DNA of 64,000 nucleotides from assembly GCA_012295275.1 (NCBI GenBank), contig CM022678.1, positions 177,586 through 241,585 of the forward strand, given 5' to 3'. Positions within the stretch are counted from its first letter, which is position 1; each line of letters starts with the position of its first letter. The stretch is from Chrysomallon squamiferum (Eukaryota; Mollusca; Gastropoda; Neomphalida; Peltospiridae). Below, piece after piece: positions 63,340 to 64,000 of this stretch. The notes under the pieces were generated by a model that saw nothing but the letters and a program-made list of their open reading frames with translations, was not told the origin of the DNA and did no database searches. Made by a program: the position numbers and the translations under genes.

Positions 63340-64000
63340 AATTAGAAAATCTCAAGATTATATTTAGATTTATATGTTAATGGAATATCTGTAGTTAATA
63401 TATGGAAAGAAATGCAGCTAATGAAAATAGGTTCATAGATAATCTGGTTTTATGTTAGAGAAAGACAAGATCATCCATCTTTGTCACAGTAGCTGTGTAA
63501 CCAGTTATGATTACAATCAGACTTTCTCTGCACAACTGCAAATTAGATAAGATTTGCACTTTAACAGTTAATTATGCAAGATTTTTTTTCTCTAGATTTT
63601 TTTTTTTTTTTAATACAAAACTAACATTTATTCCAGTAATTATGACACAAATTTACACACATGCAGACAACTGATAAAGTAAAATTATTCGAATAAACAA
63701 GTGACTCAGCATAATTCCACATCTAACAGTTAATTTTTTAAACCTTGTAAATTTATTTCGGAGTTATTAGTTTGTATTATAGTAATGTGTTTTTCTGATA
63801 GTTAATAAGTAAAATATGACATAACTGACTGCTAAAGTGCAAATCAGATAGATTCACTATTCTGTTTCTAACCTTCACACTCTACAACACTCAAGCAAAC
63901 ATCCCTGCAGTAACTGAAATAATCAGTGATGGTTTCACTGGACATTTCCAGTATCATCTGATCACTGCAGTCTCTGTCAATGTGATGGAGGTTACTGGTG
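58406..64000 (-). CDS. Unrecognised seven-exon gene, 5' end beyond the window
   Basis: Exons from 5' to 3': 63873-64000 (cut by the window), 62287-62389, 61995-62081, 60373-60444, 59671-59717, 59134-59239, 58406-58514. Every junction joins in frame (phases 1,2,2,2,1,2) with AG acceptors and GT donors (GTTAGA, GTAAGT, GTATGT, GTAAGT, GTATGA, GTTGTC). The visible part encodes 216 residues. The first half is helical and hydrophobic (YACTALTHVLMLAYASEVVS, EHAVQAVRAVLLDRSDK), suggesting an alpha-solenoid or similar fold. The second half is polar and low in complexity. I do not recognise a family. The stop is TAG at 58406-58408, followed by coding-like sequence. Confidence 0.65.
59134..59239 (-). 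CDS. Exon f of the 58-64 kb gene
   Basis: 106 nt, acceptor GTTTTTCAG, donor GTTGTC (weak). Encodes TAQNTRRGNSVSSPQERNVI then KESVLAWQEQKHLQ. Confidence 0.55.
59671..59717 (-). CDS. Exon e of the 58-64 kb gene
   Basis: 47 nt, acceptor CTTTTTCAG, donor GTATGA. Encodes NIPQNRQVLLPKHQT, joining exon f through a split Glu codon. Confidence 0.55.
60373..60444 (-). CDS. Exon d of the 58-64 kb gene
   Basis: 72 nt, acceptor TTTCCTGCAG, donor GTAAGT. Encodes AVLLDRSDKTDRDRTASDW then SGSR. Confidence 0.65.
60680..60970 (-). repeat. Inverted copy of the dispersed repeat at 15358-15640
   Basis: Lies in an intron of the 58-64 kb gene. It is bordered by a (GA)n tract at 60974-61012, matching the CT tract next to the other copy. 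A short GA run also precedes it (60672-60690). Confidence 0.75.
60974..61012. repeat. (GA)n microsatellite
   Basis: About 19 GA units at the end of the dispersed repeat. Confidence 0.95.
61995..62081 (-). CDS. Exon c of the 58-64 kb gene
   Basis: 87 nt, acceptor CTTTTCTAG, donor GTATGT. Encodes YACTALTHVLMLAYASEVVS then VEHAVQAV. The most protein-like piece of the gene. Confidence 0.7.
62287..62389 (-). CDS. Exon b of the 58-64 kb gene
   Basis: 103 nt, acceptor TCTCACTGCAG, donor GTAAGT. Encodes LFRCCLEREFTSWRRMNQLF and continues to HHSQ. The other two frames contain stops, which fixes the phase. Confidence 0.65.
63277..63335. repeat. (CT)n followed by (ATAC)n microsatellite
   Basis: CT tract at 63277-63303, then about seven ATAC units, inside the first visible intron of the 58-64 kb gene. 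Confidence 0.9.
63873..64000 (-). CDS. Exon a of the 58-64 kb gene (partial)
   Basis: Open from the window edge to donor GTTAGA in phase 1. Contains ILEMSSETITDYFSYCRDVC and SVVECE. Cys-rich and helical in appearance. Confidence 0.6.

Noticed and set aside
63873-64000. Resemblance of YFSYCRDVC in the last exon to the FCREVC-type motif of ISXO2-like transposases
   Set aside because: The match is very short, no DDE residues follow, and the exon splices in frame to sequence unlike a transposase.

Overview
The window is eukaryotic nuclear DNA from an animal. Coding regions are split by GT-AG introns with consistent phases, the DNA is very AT-rich by eye, and microsatellites (TAA, TA, CT/GA, ACAT) are everywhere. 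Multi-copy nSTAND3-ankyrin genes together with a BTB-BACK-PHR gene suggest an invertebrate, most likely a lophotrochozoan such as a mollusc. That is inference; no species is claimed. There are two 200-N assembly gaps (13344-13543 and 46482-46681).

Layout. (1) 1-36.3 kb is a tandem segmental duplication carrying two minus-strand genes for STAND NTPases with a long C-terminal ankyrin array. Copy A (4076-11525) has several small frameshifts and looks like a pseudogene. Copy B (23820-34363) is intact through the NTPase, the helical middle and most ankyrin repeats. It is then cut by a 5-base deletion, and about 1.4 kb of ankyrin coding lies out of frame behind it. By splice phase I could connect seven exons of copy B, including three tandemly duplicated lysine-rich exons at 30.8, 33.3 and 34.3 kb that copy A lacks. 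(2) 35-41.9 kb is gene-poor and microsatellite-rich. (3) 41962-43500 (-) is a two-exon BTBD1/2/3/6-type gene of 454 codons. (4) 44.9-46.1 kb is a relic of the same upstream DNA that flanks copies A and B, containing a 70-bp hAT-like miniature element with an 8-bp target duplication. (5) 46682-52883 is a 54/55-bp satellite array of roughly 110 monomers. Its right flank matches 14.39-14.52 kb, where only one monomer is present. (6) 53.6-56.4 kb (+) holds a small multi-exon gene I do not recognise. (7) 58.4-64 kb (-) holds seven phase-linked exons of another unrecognised gene that runs off the right edge. It ends at an in-frame TAG behind which the frame stays open for about 91 codons.

How the genes relate. 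The two NTPase-ankyrin genes are paralogues whose family architecture (P-loop switch plus ankyrin sensor) resembles intracellular immune or signalling receptors. The BTB gene would be a substrate adaptor for a cullin-3 ligase. I see no operon-like linkage. The 53.6 kb and 58-64 kb genes converge. The most notable signals are the homogenising ankyrin array, the exon-cassette triplication, and a satellite that seems to have expanded in place from a single monomer.
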